Shown here piece after piece: positions 55,055 to 63,826 of a DNA stretch of 64,000 nucleotides. The translations under genes were made by a program, and so were the position numbers. The notes under the pieces are model-generated. The model was not told the origin of the DNA. It did no database searches and was given only the letters and a program-made list of their open reading frames with translations. Within the stretch, counting starts at the first letter, position 1. Each line of letters begins with the position of its first letter. Source of the DNA: Thalassobaculum fulvum (GTDB lineage Bacteria; Pseudomonadota; Alphaproteobacteria; Thalassobaculales; Thalassobaculaceae); assembly GCF_014652915.1 (NCBI RefSeq), contig NZ_BMZS01000001.1, positions 588,252 through 652,251 on the forward strand, written 5' to 3'.

Positions 55055-56197
55055 TCACCCTTCCCGCGGCGCCCGGGTGATCAGGTTGCGGCGCTCGAAG
55101 GTGATCGACTTGATCAGCGCGTAGACCGGCTTGCCGACCTCGAGGCCGAGCTCGGCGACCGAGGCGCGGGTGACGCGCGAGCGGATGCGGGCACCGCCGA
55201 TGTCGACCAGGGTCTCGGCGAACGCGGTGTCCGGCTCCTCGACGATCTCGGCCACGGTTCCCGAGAGGATGTTGCGGATGCTGATGCCGGTCGGCCGCTC
55301 GGTGGCGAGCGAGACGTCGCGGGCCCGGATGCGCAGGCGGATGTCGCTGCCGGGCGCGGCGTCGGTCATCGGCATCACCAGTTCCTGGCCGGCGTGCTCC
55401 AGGTGGGTCAGGTAGAATTCGGCGTCGTGCCGGACCACGCGCACGGTCAGCACCACGCCGGCCTCGAACCGGCCCATCGCCGGGTGCAGGTCGAGGCGCT
55501 CCAGGATCGCCGCCACCGGGCCCTCGGTCACCACCCGGCCCCTGGCCAGCACGACGATGCGGTCGGCCAGCCGCGCGACCTCGGAGATGTCGTGGCTGAC
55601 GTAGATGATCGGGATCGCCAGGCTGTCGTGCAGGGCCTCCAGGTAGGGCAGGATCTCGTCCTTGGTCGAGCGGTCGAGGGCCGACAGCGGCTCGTCCATC
55701 AGCAGCAGCCGCGGTCGCGACAGCAGGGCCCGGCCGACCGCCACGCGTTGGCGCTCGCCGCCCGACAGCGCCGCCGGCGCCCGGTCCAGCAGCGCCCCGA
55801 TGCCGAGCAGCTCGACCACCTGGCCGAAGTCGAGCGCCGCCCCGCCGTCGCCGTCGCGGGCCCGGCGAGCGCCGTAGGTCAGGTTGCGGCGGACCGACAG
55901 GTGGTCGAACAGGCTGGCTTCCTGGAACACGTAGCCGACCGGCCGTCGATGCGGCTGCAGGAACACCCCGCGGCCGCAGTCCTGCCAGGTCTCGGCGCCG
56001 AGCGCGAGCCGGCCCGGCAGCCGCTGCAGCCCGGCCATGCAGCGCAGGATCGTGGTCTTGCCGCAGCCGGACGGGCCGAACAGCGCGGTGATGCCGCGCA
56101 TCGGCACCTGGAATCCGACGTCGAGCTGGAACTGACCGAGCCGGCCGGTGAAGGCGGCGTCGATGGTGGCGCCGTCGGGTGCGTCGGGCGGGGTCAT
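55055..56197 (-). CDS. modC: Molybdate ABC transporter ATP-binding protein
   Basis: A 380-residue ATPase. Walker A is GPSGCGKTTILR near residue 41, the signature LSGGERQRVAVGRALL near residue 145, Walker B LLLMDEPLSALD near residue 166, and the switch His in VSHDISE. A C-terminal TOBE/MolBP-like domain (about 290-375) binds molybdate. It powers molybdate import with ModB and ModA. ATG at 56197. Repeat copy 9 fills the 178-base gap between modB and this gene, which may lower or uncouple its expression. Confidence 0.94.
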   Translation of the reverse strand: MTPPDAPDGATIDAAFTGRLGQFQLDVGFQVPMRGITALFGPSGCGKTTILRCMAGLQRLPGRLALGAETWQDCGRGVFLQPHRRPVGYVFQEASLFDHLSVRRNLTYGARRARDGDGGAALDFGQVVELLGIGALLDRAPAALSGGERQRVAVGRALLSRPRLLLMDEPLSALDRSTKDEILPYLEALHDSLAIPIIYVSHDISEVARLADRIVVLARGRVVTEGPVAAILERLDLHPAMGRFEAGVVLTVRVVRHDAEFYLTHLEHAGQELVMPMTDAAPGSDIRLRIRARDVSLATERPTGISIRNILSGTVAEIVEEPDTAFAETLVDIGGARIRSRVTRASVAELGLEVGKPVYALIKSITFERRNLITRAPREG

Positions 56198-56204
56198 CGC
56201 AGCC

Positions 56205-56353
56205 CGTCGCTCCGTGGGTCCCGGATCGCGCGCGGCGCGTCCGGGATGACGACAGGGGTGGGGACCGCGGCGGGCGCACCTCTCTTCAGGACGTCATCCC
56301 GGACGGACGCGCGACGGCGCGGCCGAGCCGGGACCCACCCGCCGCTTCGACGG
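56205..56353. repeat. REPIN-like double-hairpin repeat, copy 9, inside the mod operon
   Basis: Left arm CGTCGCTCCGTGGGTCCCGG to GTCCGGGATGACG and right arm CGTCATCCCGG to CCGGGACCCACC with CGCTTCGACG beyond. It stands between modB and modC, two genes that would normally be adjacent in one operon. Confidence 0.8.
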
Positions 56354-56375
56354 ATGCCGCAGGGGCACGTCCCGC

Positions 56376-57059
56376 TCACGGCCGCGGCCGCCCGATGCGC
56401 TTCTCGAGCAGCATCATCGCTAGGATCACGGTGAACGCGAACACCAGCATGCCGGCGGCCAGGACGTGCGCCTGGGTCCATTGCAGGGTCTCGACGTAGT
56501 CGTAGATCGCCACCGACAGCACCTTGGTCTCGCCCGGGATGTTGCCGCCGATCATCAGCACCACGCCGAACTCGCCGACGGTGTGGGCGAAGCCGAGCAC
56601 CGCGCCGGTCACGAAGCCGGGCCGGGCCAGCGGCACCGCCACCGTCCAGAACGCATCCCAGGGCGAGGCCCGCAGGGTGGCGGCGACCTCCAGCGGGCGG
56701 TCGCCGACGGCGGCGAAGGCGTTGCGGATCGGTTGCACCACGAACGGCATGGAGTACAGGACCGAGCCGATCACCAGCCCCTCGAAGGTGAAGGCCAGCG
56801 AGCGGCCGCCGAACAGCGGGGCGATCCAGCCGCCCGGCCCGTCCGGCCCCAGCATCAGCAGCAGGTAGAAGCCGAGCACGGTCGGCGGCAAGACCAGCGG
56901 CAACGCCACCACGGCCGCCACCGCCTCCTTCCAGGGCGCCCGCGAGCGGGCCAGCCACCAGGCGATCGGGGTGCCGACCGCCAGCAGCACCACGGTGGTG
57001 ACGCCCGCGAGCTCGAGGGTCAGCCGTACCGGCGGCCAGATTTCCGCGAGGTCGATCAT
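56376..57059 (-). CDS. modB: Molybdate ABC transporter permease
   Basis: A 227-residue inner-membrane protein with about five helices. It has the MolB signature [19 protein letters not shown] near residue 50 and the cytoplasmic EAA loop [20 protein letters not shown] near residue 123, then [23 protein letters not shown] at 57059 is chosen so the first helix starts at once. 50 bases separate it from modA upstream. Confidence 0.93.
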   Translation of the reverse strand: MIDLAEIWPPVRLTLELAGVTTVVLLAVGTPIAWWLARSRAPWKEAVAAVVALPLVLPPTVLGFYLLLMLGPDGPGGWIAPLFGGRSLAFTFEGLVIGSVLYSMPFVVQPIRNAFAAVGDRPLEVAATLRASPWDAFWTVAVPLARPGFVTGAVLGFAHTVGEFGVVLMIGGNIPGETKVLSVAIYDYVETLQWTQAHVLAAGMLVFAFTVILAMMLLEKRIGRPRP

Positions 57060-57109
57060 GGCGTCGGGCCGAAGCCAATCCCCCTGAAATGCAGTCTCAC
57101 GCCCTGAGG

Positions 57110-57889
57110 TCAGTCGGCGGCACCGTAACCGTATTTCTCCTTCACCGCACGCGCCTCGGGGCCCTGCAGGAAGCGCAGGAACCCGGCCGCCGCCGGGTTG
57201 TCGCGGCCGGCGTTCAGCAGCACCGCGTCCTGGGCGATCGGGGCGTACAGCCTGAACGGGACGACCCAGCGCGAGCCGCGGTGGTGGCCGATCACCTGCG
57301 ACAGCGCGACGAAGCCGAGATCGGCGCTGCCGCTGTCCACGAACTGGTAGGTCTGGGCGATGCTGTTGCCCCGCACCAGCCGGGACTCCAGGGCGCCGTA
57401 AACGCCGAGCGCCTGCATTGCCTCGACGGCGGCGGCGCCGTACGGCGCGGTCGCCGGGTTGGCGATCGCCAGCTTGCCCGACCCGCCCTGGCGCAGCGCC
57501 GTCTCGCCGGTGACCCGGCCGGGGTCGCGGCTGTACAGCACGATCCGGCCGGTCGCGTAGGTGACCAGCGAATCCGGTTCGGCCAGGCCTTCCTCGACCG
57601 CCCGGCGCGGCCGCTCGCGGTCGGCGGCCAGAAACACCTCGAACGGGGCGCCCTGGTCGATCTGGGTGTAGAGCTGTCCGGTCGAGCCGAAGCTGAGAAC
57701 CGCCCTGTCGCCGGACGCGGCCTCGTACAGGGCGGCAATCTCCTTGGCCGCCGCCGTGAAGTTCGCCGCCACCGCCACATGCACCTCGCCGGCCCGCGCC
57801 GCGGCCGGGACGAGCAGCACCGCGGCCGCCAGAACGAACAGGGCGGCGGTTCTGCGCCACCGGCGGGAGCACGGGGTGATGCGGGGCAT
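57110..57889 (-). CDS. modA: Molybdate-binding periplasmic protein
   Basis: A 259-residue binding protein. A signal peptide spans about residues 1-31 ([22 protein letters not shown]). The mature part starts [17 protein letters not shown] and has [18 protein letters not shown], whose Ser residues bind the oxyanion, and [18 protein letters not shown] at 57889 has GGAG 7 bases upstream within TTGGAG; the upstream TTG at 57901 would overlap the Mo-box. Expression is probably repressed by ModE with molybdate. Confidence 0.93.
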   Translation of the reverse strand: MPRITPCSRRWRRTAALFVLAAAVLLVPAAARAGEVHVAVAANFTAAAKEIAALYEAASGDRAVLSFGSTGQLYTQIDQGAPFEVFLAADRERPRRAVEEGLAEPDSLVTYATGRIVLYSRDPGRVTGETALRQGGSGKLAIANPATAPYGAAAVEAMQALGVYGALESRLVRGNSIAQTYQFVDSGSADLGFVALSQVIGHHRGSRWVVPFRLYAPIAQDAVLLNAGRDNPAAAGFLRFLQGPEARAVKEKYGYGAAD

Positions 57890-57900
57890 CGGACGCTCCA

Positions 57901-57928
57901 AGCGTTATCCATGGTCGAATATAACGCT
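57901..57928. promoter_or_regulatory. Mo-box (ModE site) 1 upstream of modA
   Basis: AGCGTTAT-N12-ATAACGCT, a perfect 8-base inverted repeat with the spacing of the E. coli modA ModE site (CGTTAT-N12-ATAACG). It begins 12 bases upstream of the modA start and overlaps a possible TATATT -10 element. Confidence 0.85.
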
Positions 57929-57957
57929 ATCGTCGCCGATCGGCGCGGCGGCCCGCA

Positions 57958-57985
57958 AGCGCTATCTCTTCCGGTGCATAACGCT
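57958..57985. promoter_or_regulatory. Mo-box (ModE site) 2 upstream of modA
   Basis: AGCGCTAT-N12-ATAACGCT, one mismatch from site 1 and with the same 12-base spacing. The two sites are 57 bases apart, start to start. No ModE gene lies in the window. Confidence 0.75.
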
Positions 57986-58007
57986 GGTCCGGCAGCTCCG
58001 GGCGCCG

Positions 58008-58568
58008 TCAGTCGTCCGGCAGCAGCCCTTCGTTCCGGAAGCTCGCGCCCGGCGGCGCCGATTGCGCGACCGACCCGAAGTAGAGCACGCCGATGGTCAG
58101 GTCGGCAGCGGCGCCGTCGCGCGACAGCGGGCAGTGGACGCTGTCGTAGGTGCGCCAGGTCTTGTCGGCCACCCAGACCACATGGCCGGACCGGAACACC
58201 GGGCGGCCGTCGATCACCGGCTGGCGGAACGTCTCCTCGATCCGGCGGCGGGCGTCGCCCTCGCCGTACTCGCACTCGGAGACCAGCCGGCCGCTGTAGT
58301 CGCGGTCCAGGAACTGGGTGATGGTGGTTCCGATCATCCGGTAGCGGAAATCGCGGCCGCCGTCGATCACGTCCATGATCAGGACATGGCCGAACCACGG
58401 CGCGAGCTCCTCGAACGGAAAGTCCTCGCGGAGCGGCAGCGGCCGGCTGCCGCGCTTCGCCTCCCACAACCCGGCGAACCGGCGCACCAGGGGGTGGCGG
58501 CTGTCGGGCACGATATCGTTGACCGGCGGCTCCGAGGCCATCAGCGGCTGGCGGATGATCGCCTCCAT
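58008..58568 (-). CDS. PAS_5-domain protein
   Basis: A 186-residue single-domain sensor of the PAS_5 type. Characteristic parts are RFAGLWEAKRGSRPLPLRED near residue 31, WFGHVLIMDVIDGGRDFRYR and the core ending LTIGVLYFG. It is a distant paralogue of the protein at 20089. ATG at 58568 has GGAGAG 4 bases upstream. No output domain or partner is apparent. Confidence 0.78.
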   Translation of the reverse strand: MEAIIRQPLMASEPPVNDIVPDSRHPLVRRFAGLWEAKRGSRPLPLREDFPFEELAPWFGHVLIMDVIDGGRDFRYRMIGTTITQFLDRDYSGRLVSECEYGEGDARRRIEETFRQPVIDGRPVFRSGHVVWVADKTWRTYDSVHCPLSRDGAAADLTIGVLYFGSVAQSAPPGASFRNEGLLPDD

Positions 58569-58689
58569 CTCTCCGACACGGCCAACACGCGACCCGGCGG
58601 CCGGGCCGTCGTCGGCCACCTTGCGGGCAATTTCGTCGATCGGCGGTTAAAGCCCGGTTAGCGCGACGCGACGGTGGCGCGGTCGGGCC

Positions 58690-61600
58690 TCAGCCGCACT
58701 TCGAATAGCCGCAGGCGGTGCAGACTGCGCAGCCTTCCTGGTGCACCAGGGCGACCGACCCGCAGCTCGGGCACTGGCCGGGCGCCGGGCCGAGATTGAC
58801 CACCTCGCGGGTCGCGACCGGGGCCTTGTCGCCGGCCACGCCCTCGCGCCGCTTGAGGAAGCCGATCTGGATCATGTGGGTCTCGATGACCTCGCCGATC
58901 GCCGCCAGCAGCGAGGGCACGTACTTGCCCTTCAGCCACTGGCCGCCGCGCGGGTCGAACACCGCCTTCAGCTCGTCGACCACGAACGACACGTCGCCGC
59001 CGCGCCGGAACACCGCGCTGATCATCCGGGTCAGCGCCACGGTCCAGGCGAAGTGCTCCATGTTCTTGGAGTTGATGAACACCTCGAACGGCCGGCGCCG
59101 GCCGTCCTGGACGATGTCGTTCACGGTGATGTAGATCGCGTGGTCGCTGTCGGCCCACTTGATCTTGTAGGTCTCGCCCGGCAGCGCGGCCGGCCGGTCG
59201 AGCGGCTGGGTGAGGTGCACCACGGCCCGGCCGTCGGCCAGGATCGCGGCGGTCCCGACGGCGCCGTCCGCGGGGGGCTCGGCGGCCGGCACGGCCTGCT
59301 CCGGCTCCTCGCGCCGGGTCGCGAGCACCGCCCCGGTCACGTCGTTCGGCCGGTAGGTGGTGCAGCCCTTGCAGCCGGACTGGTAGGCCAGCCGGTAGAC
59401 GTCCTTGAACGCCTCGAAGGGGATGTCCTCGGGGCAGTTGATGGTCTTCGAGATCGAGCTGTCGATGTATTTCTGGACCGCCGCCTGCATCACCACGTGG
59501 TCGCCCGGCGTCAGGCTCTGGGCGTTGACGAAAGCCTCGGTCAGCGGGGCGTCCGGGCCCTTCAGCTCGCGGTACAGGCGGTAGGCGAGGTCGCTCACCT
59601 CCTCGGTCCGGCGCGAGCCGTCCGGCATCAGCACGGTGCGGTCGTAGGTGAAGCTGAACACAGGCTCCAGCCCGGAGGAGACGTTGTCGGCGAACAGCGA
59701 GATCGTGCCGGTCGGGGCGATCGAGGTGACCAGGGCGTTGCGGATGCCGTGCTCGGCGATGCCGGCGCGCAGGTCGTCGTCGAGCTCGCCGACCGTCTCG
59801 CCGGCCAGGTACGGTTCGGCCTCGAACAGCGGGAACGCGCCCTTCTCGCGCGCCAGGTCGATCGACGCGCGGTAGGCATGGCGCCGCAGCAGCGCCATCC
59901 AGCGCTCGGTCGCCGCCACCGCCTCCGGCGAGCCGTAGCGCAGGCCGCAGAAGATCAGCGCGTCGGCCAGGCCGGTGACGCCGAGGCCGATGCGCCGCTT
60001 GGCCTTGGCCTCCCGGGCCTGGACGGCCAGCGGGAAGCGCGACACGTCGACCACGTTGTCCATCATGCGGACCGCGACCGGCACCACCTCGGCCAGCGCC
60101 GCCTCGTCGAGCGCGGCGTCCGGCTCGAACGGGTGCTTCACCAGGGTCGCCAGATTGATCGAGCCGAGCAGGCAGGCGCCGTAGGGCGGCAGCGGCTGCT
60201 CGCCACAGTTGTGGACCGCCAGGCCGTTGGCGTCGAACGCGTTCGGACCCGGCACCGTGACGTCGTATACGGTTTCCTCGCCGTCTGGCTTGACCGCCGC
60301 GACCCGGACCACGAAGCGCTCCCTGTTCACGGCGCGCCGGTAGGCGCCGAGCCGTGCGGCGAGTGCAGCGGCCTTCTCGCTGTCCGCGAAGCCGATACGC
60401 TCGGCAAAGCGCATGACGTTGCTGCCGGTGACGATCAGCTCGTGCTGCGCCCGGTGCTTGTAGTCCGCCGACCCCCCGCGACCGTCCGGCATTGCACGGC
60501 TGCCGGCCGTGCGCCGGAACGCGTAGATGCGGCCGACGATGCCGAGCCGCATCAGCATCCGTTGCGCTGCCCGGAGGTCCTCGAGAGAGGATTGCGCGAG
60601 CCGGACACTGACGCCCTTGGTCTGATCGCCCTGCACGCTGCCGTCGGCGTCGAACAGGCCGCGCAGGAATCCGCGGTGGAAGTCCGAGGAGCTGCGCTCC
60701 ACCGGCGGCGCGACGGCCTTGGCGCCGGGCCTCATTCCGAAACGCTCGGCAACTCGCTTGAGGGCTGCGGTCGACAGCCGTCGCTCGCCGCGATCGGCAA
60801 CCGGCATCCAGCCGGCGAAATCATTGCGGTGCCCCAGGCCGCGGACCGCCCTCTCTGCCTCGACCATGATCGCCAGCACGCCGGGGCGCTCGACGGTACC
60901 GTTGACGACCGCCCGGCCGGGCCACGCGCAAAGCACCGCCTTGTCGCTCTTCAGCGTCCCGTCGCCGAGCAGCAACCCGAGCAGGTAGCCTTCGTCGAAG
61001 GTTCCGGCCCCGCTCCACGCGACCGCGTCGCCGTGGTCGTGCACCAGGATCTCGTCGCCCTCGCACAGGTCGCCGGCTGCCGTCCACTCGCTCTCGATCC
61101 GCCAGCGGGTCCGAACGGCAACTCGCCGGACCCGGTGATCGGCGGTCAGCCGCAACGACGGCCCCTCGACGGTGTCGAGGCGGAAGACCGGCTTCGTCCC
61201 GGTCGCGAAGAAGCCCTGCGGCCCGCTCCTGTGCGGCTTGCCGTCGACCAGGGCGGTAAACGGCCGCCCGATCAGGTCCCGAACCAGCGCAGGTCCATCG
61301 GCCGTGTGCACCCAGGTGTCGGCGGTGACGCACGGGTTGGTGGCCGCGATGGTCTCGCAGTAGTGCAGGTTGTTGCGCCGGTTGATGCGGTCGATGAAGA
61401 TCACGCCGGGCTCGGCCACGTCGTAGGTCGCGGCCATGATGCGGTCCCACAGCGCCCGCGCCTTCACGGTCCGGAACACCGTGCCCTCGAAGGCCAGGTC
61501 CCAGTCGGAATCGGCCTCGACCGCCGCCATGAACGGGTCGGTCACCAGGACCGACAGGTTGAACATCCGCAGCCGCGTCGGGTCGCGCTTGGCGTCGACG

Positions 61601-62133
61601 AACTCCTCGATGTCCGGGTGGTCGCAGCGCAGGGTCGCCATCATCGCGCCGCGCCGCGAGCCGGCGCTCATGATGGTGCGGCACATGGCGTCCCAGACGT
61701 CCATGAACGACAGCGGGCCGGAGGCGTCGGCGCCGACGCCCTTCACCGGCGCGCCGCGCGGCCGCACGGTCGAGAAGTCGTAGCCGATGCCGCCGCCCTG
61801 CTGCATGGTCAGGGCGGCCTCCTTCAGGGAGTCGAAGATCCCCTCCATGGAGTCGGGGATGGTGCCCATGACGAAGCAGTTGAACAGGGTCACCGAGCGG
61901 CCGGTGCCGGCGCCGGCGAGGATCCGGCCGGCCGGCAGGAACCGGTAGCCCTCCATCGCCTCGTAGAAGCGCGCGGCCCAGCGCTCGCGCTGCTCCGGTG
62001 CCTCGGCCTCGGCGAGCGCATCGGCGACCCGCCGCCAGGTGTCCTCCGGCGTCGCCTCGGCCGGCTGGCCGTCGACCCGCAGCCGGTACTTCATGTCCCA
62101 GATCTGTCGACTGATCGGCGCCGGATCCTGCAT
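58690..62133 (-). CDS. nrdJ: Class II (B12-dependent) ribonucleotide reductase containing an intein
   Basis: A 1147-residue precursor; removing the 375-residue intein (residues 268-642) leaves 772 residues. Extein features are the disulfide Cys in LFNCFVMG near residue 86, then NP joined after splicing to CGEQPLPPYGAC, which supplies the thiyl-radical Cys and a second redox Cys 11 residues on. The phosphate loop ITSIAPTGTISL-like VTSIAPTGTISLF and a C-terminal cysteine-rich tail (CPSCG, CAVCTACGYSKCG) follow. It reduces ribonucleotides using adenosylcobalamin. A possible promoter is TTGCTC-N17-TATCTT (62193 to 62165). No B12 riboswitch or NrdR box was found. Confidence 0.95.
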   Translation of the reverse strand: MQDPAPISRQIWDMKYRLRVDGQPAEATPEDTWRRVADALAEAEAPEQRERWAARFYEAMEGYRFLPAGRILAGAGTGRSVTLFNCFVMGTIPDSMEGIFDSLKEAALTMQQGGGIGYDFSTVRPRGAPVKGVGADASGPLSFMDVWDAMCRTIMSAGSRRGAMMATLRCDHPDIEEFVDAKRDPTRLRMFNLSVLVTDPFMAAVEADSDWDLAFEGTVFRTVKARALWDRIMAATYDVAEPGVIFIDRINRRNNLHYCETIAATNPCVTADTWVHTADGPALVRDLIGRPFTALVDGKPHRSGPQGFFATGTKPVFRLDTVEGPSLRLTADHRVRRVAVRTRWRIESEWTAAGDLCEGDEILVHDHGDAVAWSGAGTFDEGYLLGLLLGDGTLKSDKAVLCAWPGRAVVNGTVERPGVLAIMVEAERAVRGLGHRNDFAGWMPVADRGERRLSTAALKRVAERFGMRPGAKAVAPPVERSSSDFHRGFLRGLFDADGSVQGDQTKGVSVRLAQSSLEDLRAAQRMLMRLGIVGRIYAFRRTAGSRAMPDGRGGSADYKHRAQHELIVTGSNVMRFAERIGFADSEKAAALAARLGAYRRAVNRERFVVRVAAVKPDGEETVYDVTVPGPNAFDANGLAVHNCGEQPLPPYGACLLGSINLATLVKHPFEPDAALDEAALAEVVPVAVRMMDNVVDVSRFPLAVQAREAKAKRRIGLGVTGLADALIFCGLRYGSPEAVAATERWMALLRRHAYRASIDLAREKGAFPLFEAEPYLAGETVGELDDDLRAGIAEHGIRNALVTSIAPTGTISLFADNVSSGLEPVFSFTYDRTVLMPDGSRRTEEVSDLAYRLYRELKGPDAPLTEAFVNAQSLTPGDHVVMQAAVQKYIDSSISKTINCPEDIPFEAFKDVYRLAYQSGCKGCTTYRPNDVTGAVLATRREEPEQAVPAAEPPADGAVGTAAILADGRAVVHLTQPLDRPAALPGETYKIKWADSDHAIYITVNDIVQDGRRRPFEVFINSKNMEHFAWTVALTRMISAVFRRGGDVSFVVDELKAVFDPRGGQWLKGKYVPSLLAAIGEVIETHMIQIGFLKRREGVAGDKAPVATREVVNLGPAPGQCPSCGSVALVHQEGCAVCTACGYSKCG
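60208..61332 (-). mobile_element. LAGLIDADG intein in nrdJ
   Basis: Residues 268-642 of NrdJ. It begins with Cys (CVTADTWVHTADG) and ends with AVHN before extein Cys+1. Splicing blocks are visible: block A at the start, block B LRLTADHRV, block F VYDVTVPGPNAFDANG. Two LAGLIDADG-type motifs of a homing endonuclease, YLLGLLLGDGTL and FLRGLFDADGSV, lie in between, each with its acidic residue, so the endonuclease may still be active. The insertion point is NP/CGE, immediately before the catalytic cysteine. Confidence 0.93.
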
Positions 62134-62164
62134 CTCACACCTTCGGGATCAGAGGCGGCCTTAT

Positions 62165-62193
62165 AAGATAGGTGCCCGCGACCGGGTGAGCAA
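62165..62193 (-). promoter_or_regulatory. Candidate promoter of nrdJ
   Basis: Read leftward, TTGCTC and TATCTT are separated by 17 bases, about 30 bases upstream of the nrdJ ATG. It lies in the AT-richer stretch between nrdJ and the ydcF-like gene. Confidence 0.4.
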
Positions 62194-62204
62194 TTTATTC
62201 GTTC

Positions 62205-62888
62205 CTATTCCGTTCTCGCGTCGCCGATTCTCGGCGAGGCGACCAGTTCGGCCAATGCGATCCTGACCCGGGCGAAGACGTATTTCGTCCACTCGCCGGC
62301 GATCAGGCCGAAGGTTCCGGGCCAGCGCCACCAGGCGTTCACCCGGACGTCGGCCGGCACCACCGGGAAGGGCACCAGCGCGATCTCCGGCAGCGCGTGC
62401 TCGAACTCGATCCAGGCGCGCGGCATGTGGTAGTTCGAGGTCACCAGCACCAGCGACTTGCGGCCGGTGGCGCGTGCCCAAAGTGCGGTCTCGCGGGCGT
62501 TGCCCAGGGTGTCGGAGGCGCCGTAGCCGAGCACGATGCAGCAGTCGATGGTGGCCTGGTCGAGACTGGCGCCGACGCCCGGAACCAGATCCCGGACCCG
62601 GGCCGGATCGACCCGGTGGTCGACGCCCGAGACGAACAGCACCGGCGCCGTCCCGGCGGTCAGCAGCTCGACGCCGGCCTCCATCCGCTTGCTGCCGCCG
62701 GTCAGCACGACGATCGCGTCGGCCTGCGTCGTCGGCGGTGTGCTGTGCATCGGGATGCGGTTGGCGTAGCGCACCAGCCCGACGCTCCAGGCGACCGCCA
62801 GCGACAGCACGACCACCAGCACCGCCAGGCGGATGCCGGAGCGCGGCCGCCGGGGTTCGCGACGGAAGCGGTAGCGCCGGCGTGCCAT
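62205..62888 (-). CDS. YdcF-family (DUF218) membrane protein
   Basis: A 227-residue protein. One membrane helix lies near residues 20-42. The DUF218 core has ADAIVVLTGGSKRMEAGVEL near residue 57, NARETALWARATG near residue 135 and LVLVTSNYHMPRAW with the conserved SxxHxxRA pattern. Relatives include ElyC/SanA, linked to envelope precursor metabolism. ATG at 62888 lies 3 bases from the ftsX stop, so it is in the ftsEX operon. Confidence 0.87.
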   Translation of the reverse strand: MARRRYRFRREPRRPRSGIRLAVLVVVLSLAVAWSVGLVRYANRIPMHSTPPTTQADAIVVLTGGSKRMEAGVELLTAGTAPVLFVSGVDHRVDPARVRDLVPGVGASLDQATIDCCIVLGYGASDTLGNARETALWARATGRKSLVLVTSNYHMPRAWIEFEHALPEIALVPFPVVPADVRVNAWWRWPGTFGLIAGEWTKYVFARVRIALAELVASPRIGDARTE

Positions 62889-62891
62889 GGC

Positions 62892-63809
62892 TCAGGGCAG
62901 GCGGGCGAGCGCGACCAGGACGGACGCCCGCGCGGTGACGGTTGCGATCAGGGCGGCGCCGACCGGCAGGGCGACCAGGGCGATCCAGTCGCGCAGGCCG
63001 AACTCGATCGACGACAGCAGCGACGCCAGCCCGGCCGGCCCGGTGCCGGATGCCGCCCGGGCGGCGGTCCACTGCAGCGCGGCCAGGGTGGCGGCCGCGA
63101 GCACGGCGCCGATCACCGCACCGACCAGGGCCAGCCGGCCGGTGTGGCGCTGGAACTGGGCCGCGATGAACCGGTCGGGGGCGCCGATCAGGTGCAGGAT
63201 CTCGATCTCGTCGCGGTGCACGCCGAGCCCGGTCCTCACCGCGAACACCACGGCGAGCACCGCCGCCAGCGACACCAGGACGATGACCACCAGGCCGGTG
63301 GCGGCGATCGAGCGGCCGATCGCCTGGGCCTCGGCCAGCCAGCGCGCGTGGTCGTCCAGCGTGGTCCCGGGCGCGGCGTTCTCCAGCCGCTCGGCGAGCG
63401 CGTCGCGGTCGAGCGGCTGGCCCGGCGAGAGCCGCACGTCGACCAGGATCGGCATCGGCAGCGTGCCGACCAGTTCGGGGCCGAGCCACGGCTCCAGCAG
63501 GGCGGCGGCGTCGGCGCCGCTCAGCGGCCGGGCGTCGGCGATGCCGGGGGTCACCCGCAGCAGCCTGAGCACGGCGTCGCGGCGCTCGCCCGCGGTCTCG
63601 CGCGAGGCCTCGGCCTGGGCGCCGACCACCGGGGGGATCTGCACGGTCATGGTCCCGCTCAGCCGCCGGTCCCAGTCCTCGACGAAGCCCAGCGCCGTCA
63701 GCCCGCCGATCGCGGCCAGCACGGCGAGGTACACCAGCACCGCCAGCAGCCCCGGCAGGAAGCGGGTTGACGGGTCGCGCCCCAGCGCCAAGTCGTTGCG
63801 TCCCCACAT
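62892..63809 (-). CDS. ftsX: Cell-division ABC transporter permease FtsX
   Basis: A 305-residue membrane protein. Four helices are predicted: one at the N-terminus (about 20-42), then three in the C-terminal half around [37 protein letters not shown] and WIALVALPVGAALIA. The extracellular loop lies between helices 1 and 2. FtsX with FtsE controls peptidoglycan hydrolases at the septum. ATG at 63809 lies 17 bases after the ftsE stop. The family pattern HRDEIEILHLIGAPDRFIAA is present. Confidence 0.9.
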   Translation of the reverse strand: MWGRNDLALGRDPSTRFLPGLLAVLVYLAVLAAIGGLTALGFVEDWDRRLSGTMTVQIPPVVGAQAEASRETAGERRDAVLRLLRVTPGIADARPLSGADAAALLEPWLGPELVGTLPMPILVDVRLSPGQPLDRDALAERLENAAPGTTLDDHARWLAEAQAIGRSIAATGLVVIVLVSLAAVLAVVFAVRTGLGVHRDEIEILHLIGAPDRFIAAQFQRHTGRLALVGAVIGAVLAAATLAALQWTAARAASGTGPAGLASLLSSIEFGLRDWIALVALPVGAALIATVTARASVLVALARLP

Positions 63810-63826
63810 GGCCGGCCCCGCCCCGC

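Noticed and set aside
58741-62166. A 1141-codon open frame opposite nrdJ
   Set aside because: Antisense shadow of NrdJ and its intein; no recognisable domain.
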